Assembly (NCBI GenBank): GCA_946811185.2
Contig: OX328104.1
Span: 10,675,918-10,739,917 of the forward strand
Reading direction: 5' to 3'
DNA length: 64,000 nt
Origin: Hippopus hippopus
Taxonomy: Eukaryota > Mollusca > Bivalvia > Cardiida > Cardiidae
Part shown: positions 62,518-64,000 of the stretch, piece by piece
How the letters are laid out: every line of letters begins with the position of its first letter
Position numbering within the stretch: the stretch's first letter is position 1
Position numbers and translations under genes: made by a program
Notes under the pieces: generated by a model
The model's database searches: none
What the model was told of the DNA's origin: nothing
The model's input: only the letters and a program-made list of their open reading frames with translations

Positions 62518-62778
62518 GGCCTGCAACACGCCAAAAGGGGTATTCGGACATTTGCGTAAAGTGTCGTCCAGGATCAGCCTGCGCAGTCCGCGCAGGCTGA
62601 TTCGAGACGACACTTTCCGATCGTATGTGATTTTCTGTTTCACGTAAGCCTGCTGTAAGACAAAATTTAATGTTGACGTAAAGTGCCGTCTCGGATTAGC
62701 CTGCGCGGACTGCGCAGGCTGATCCGAGACGACACTTTACGCAAATGTCCGAAAGCCCCTTTTCGCATGTTGCAGACC
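62518..62778 (+). mobile_element. MITE-D copy, best preserved
   Basis: GGCCTGCAACACGCCAAAAG to CTTTTCGCATGTTGCAGACC. Two internal hairpins, each with GATCAGCCTGCGCAG or its complement, face each other. Confidence 0.9.
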
Positions 62779-62991
62779 ATTTTATAGCCCATGTTTGAAT
62801 CTCGATTTTTGCAGAGAATCAAACGCATTAAATGATTGAAAATTAAGATTTAAGTGGAAAAATGCTAAATGTCATTACAGATTGGTGTCATCTTTTAATG
62901 CAGATATGCACGCTAAATGACTACAGCTGTCGATGCGCAATAAAACAACATTCTTTCATAGACTGGTTTTCAGGAATGTCGATCTTAATAC

Positions 62992-63196
62992 TTAAGCTGC
63001 TAAGCGCGACTCACTGACCTTTCGCTAACAGCGTGGATCAAGATCAGACTGCACAGAAAGTGCAGTCTGATCTTGGATCTACACTGTCTGATAAGGAGAT
63101 ATAGTTCCTTCAAAAAATAGCTTTGAAATAGGAAAATTTGAGTTTTTACAACCGGCTTGAAAGTTTCATTTCTTTTAGTTAGCAACAGAAGGGTTA
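62992..63196 (+). mobile_element. MITE-B copy, full length
   Basis: TTAAGCTGCTAAGCGCGACT to GCAACAGAAGGGTTAA; perfect core. Confidence 0.9.
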
Positions 63197-63288
63197 AGAT
63201 ATCGAAATTGAAAAATAAGTAGAGCCATATCAAACTGTCGGTATAAGCAGCTGAAGGATATCTTTAACTATACATAGTAAATGTGAGT

Positions 63289-64000
63289 GGCGCTGTGGCA
63301 AAGGGGGTTTAATGCATCTTCGTAATGCATCGTGTACCAAGCAAGTCGTCGTGATGCATCGTGTACCAAGCAAGTCTTCGTAATGCATCGTGTACCAAGC
63401 AAGTCGTCGTGATGCATCGTGTACCAAGCATGTCGTGATGCATCGTGTACCAAGCAAGCTGTTGAAATGCATCGTGTACCAAACAAATCGTTGTAATGCA
63501 TCGTGTACCAAACAAGTAGTCGTGATGCATTGTGTACCAAGCATGTCGTCGTGATGCATTGTGTACCAAGCATGTCGTGATGCATCTTGTACCAAGCATG
63601 TCGTCGAGATGCATCGTGTACCAAGCATGTCGTCGTGATCCATCGAGTACCAAGCATGTCGTGATGCATCGTGTACCAAGCAAGTCGTCGTGATGCATCG
63701 TGTACCAAGCATGTCGTGACGCATCGTGTACCAAGCAAGTTGTCGTGTAGCATCGTGTACAAAGCAAGTCGTCATGACGCATCTTGTACCAAGCAAGTCG
63801 TCGTGACGCATCGTTTACCAAGCAAGTCGTCGTGATGCATCGTGTACCAAGCAAGTAGTCGTGATGCATCATGTACCAAGCATGTCGTCGTGATCCATCG
63901 TTACCAAGGATGTCGTGATGCATCGTGTACCAAGGAAGTCGTCGAAATGCATCTTGTACCAAGCATGTCGTGATGCATCGTGTACCAAGCAAGTTGTCGT
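63289..64000 (-). repeat. 26/29-bp satellite grown from a MITE-C subterminus
   Basis: Begins as a MITE-C end (GCTGTGGCAAAGGGGG then TTTAATGCATC). It then repeats GATGCATCGTGTACCAAGCA plus AGTCGTCGT (29 bp) or a 26-bp variant to the window edge. The array continues past the window. Long reverse-strand frames (up to 227 codons) follow the repeat and are not credited. Confidence 0.93.

Larger units (their letters stand above)
27114..64000. other. Downstream repeat-rich region without recognised genes
   Basis: No ORF here looks coding: all long ones follow tandem repeats or MITE copies. No clear AATAAA site follows the RGM stop within about 800 bp; AAAATAAAG near 27959 is the first candidate. 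Confidence 0.6.

Noticed and set aside
63230..63992. Reverse-strand frames of 164-227 codons rich in HDASRRLAWYTM
   Set aside because: They follow the 26/29-bp satellite; three overlapping frames are open at once, which argues against coding.
1..64000. piggyBac transposase supplying the TTAA elements
   Set aside because: No frame of adequate length or recognisable catalytic region was seen on either strand, so the elements here are non-autonomous.

Overview
This is intron-rich, AT-rich animal nuclear DNA, almost certainly from a bivalve mollusc. A heterodont clam is my guess, with low confidence. The reasons are one spliced repulsive guidance molecule (RGM) gene with metazoan exon structure, several tRNA-headed SINE families, tandem-repeat-bearing elements that resemble the bivalve 'pearl'/Helentron type, and very many short hairpin transposons. 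No prokaryotic gene organisation, rRNA gene, functional tRNA gene or CRISPR array is visible.

The only protein-coding gene I can support is RGM on the plus strand, with three coding exons at 1147-1348, 7918-8381 and 26442-27113. Splice phases agree at both junctions (a split GTG Val codon, then phase 0 between Lys and Leu). The product carries an N-terminal signal segment, a Cys-rich helical domain, the autocleavage GDPH motif, a partial von Willebrand type D region and a C-terminal hydrophobic tail. Known RGMs are GPI-anchored BMP co-receptors and neogenin ligands. Intron 1 is about 6.6 kb and intron 2 about 18 kb. The 37 kb downstream of the stop codon holds no gene I recognise.

Nearly everything else is repeats. 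MITE-A is about 230 bp, has termini TTAACYCTTTACCA / TGGTAAAGRGTTAA, and centres on a 67-bp almost perfect palindrome with one unpaired base. I see about 80 copies and fragments by eye in both orientations. In this annotation plus means the AATCCCGACTTTTAACGACC side is on the left; minus means the AAATTGAAAGCATTTGCAGA side is on the left. MITE-B (TTAA ends, core GATCAGACTGC...GCAGTCTGATC) has about 20 copies. MITE-C (ends related to TTTGAGCCATGCTCTGTG) and MITE-D (ends GGCCTGCAACAYGC) are fewer. Families G and H also end in TTAA. The TTAA targets suggest one piggyBac-type machinery, but no transposase gene is present here.

Three SINE types are present: S, T and a third called SINE-3. Two Helentron/pearl-like elements (3348-3966, 19130-20404) and a third array element (15735-16226) are also present. 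Minisatellites lie at 15372-15539, 32795-34264, 41110-41916, 43315-43569 and 63289-64000. Two of them appear to grow out of MITE-C ends.

The most unusual signals are matched substitutions in both arms of MITE hairpins, chains of elements that share a single TTAA, a hairpin core shared by three otherwise different MITE families, and satellites born from transposon termini.
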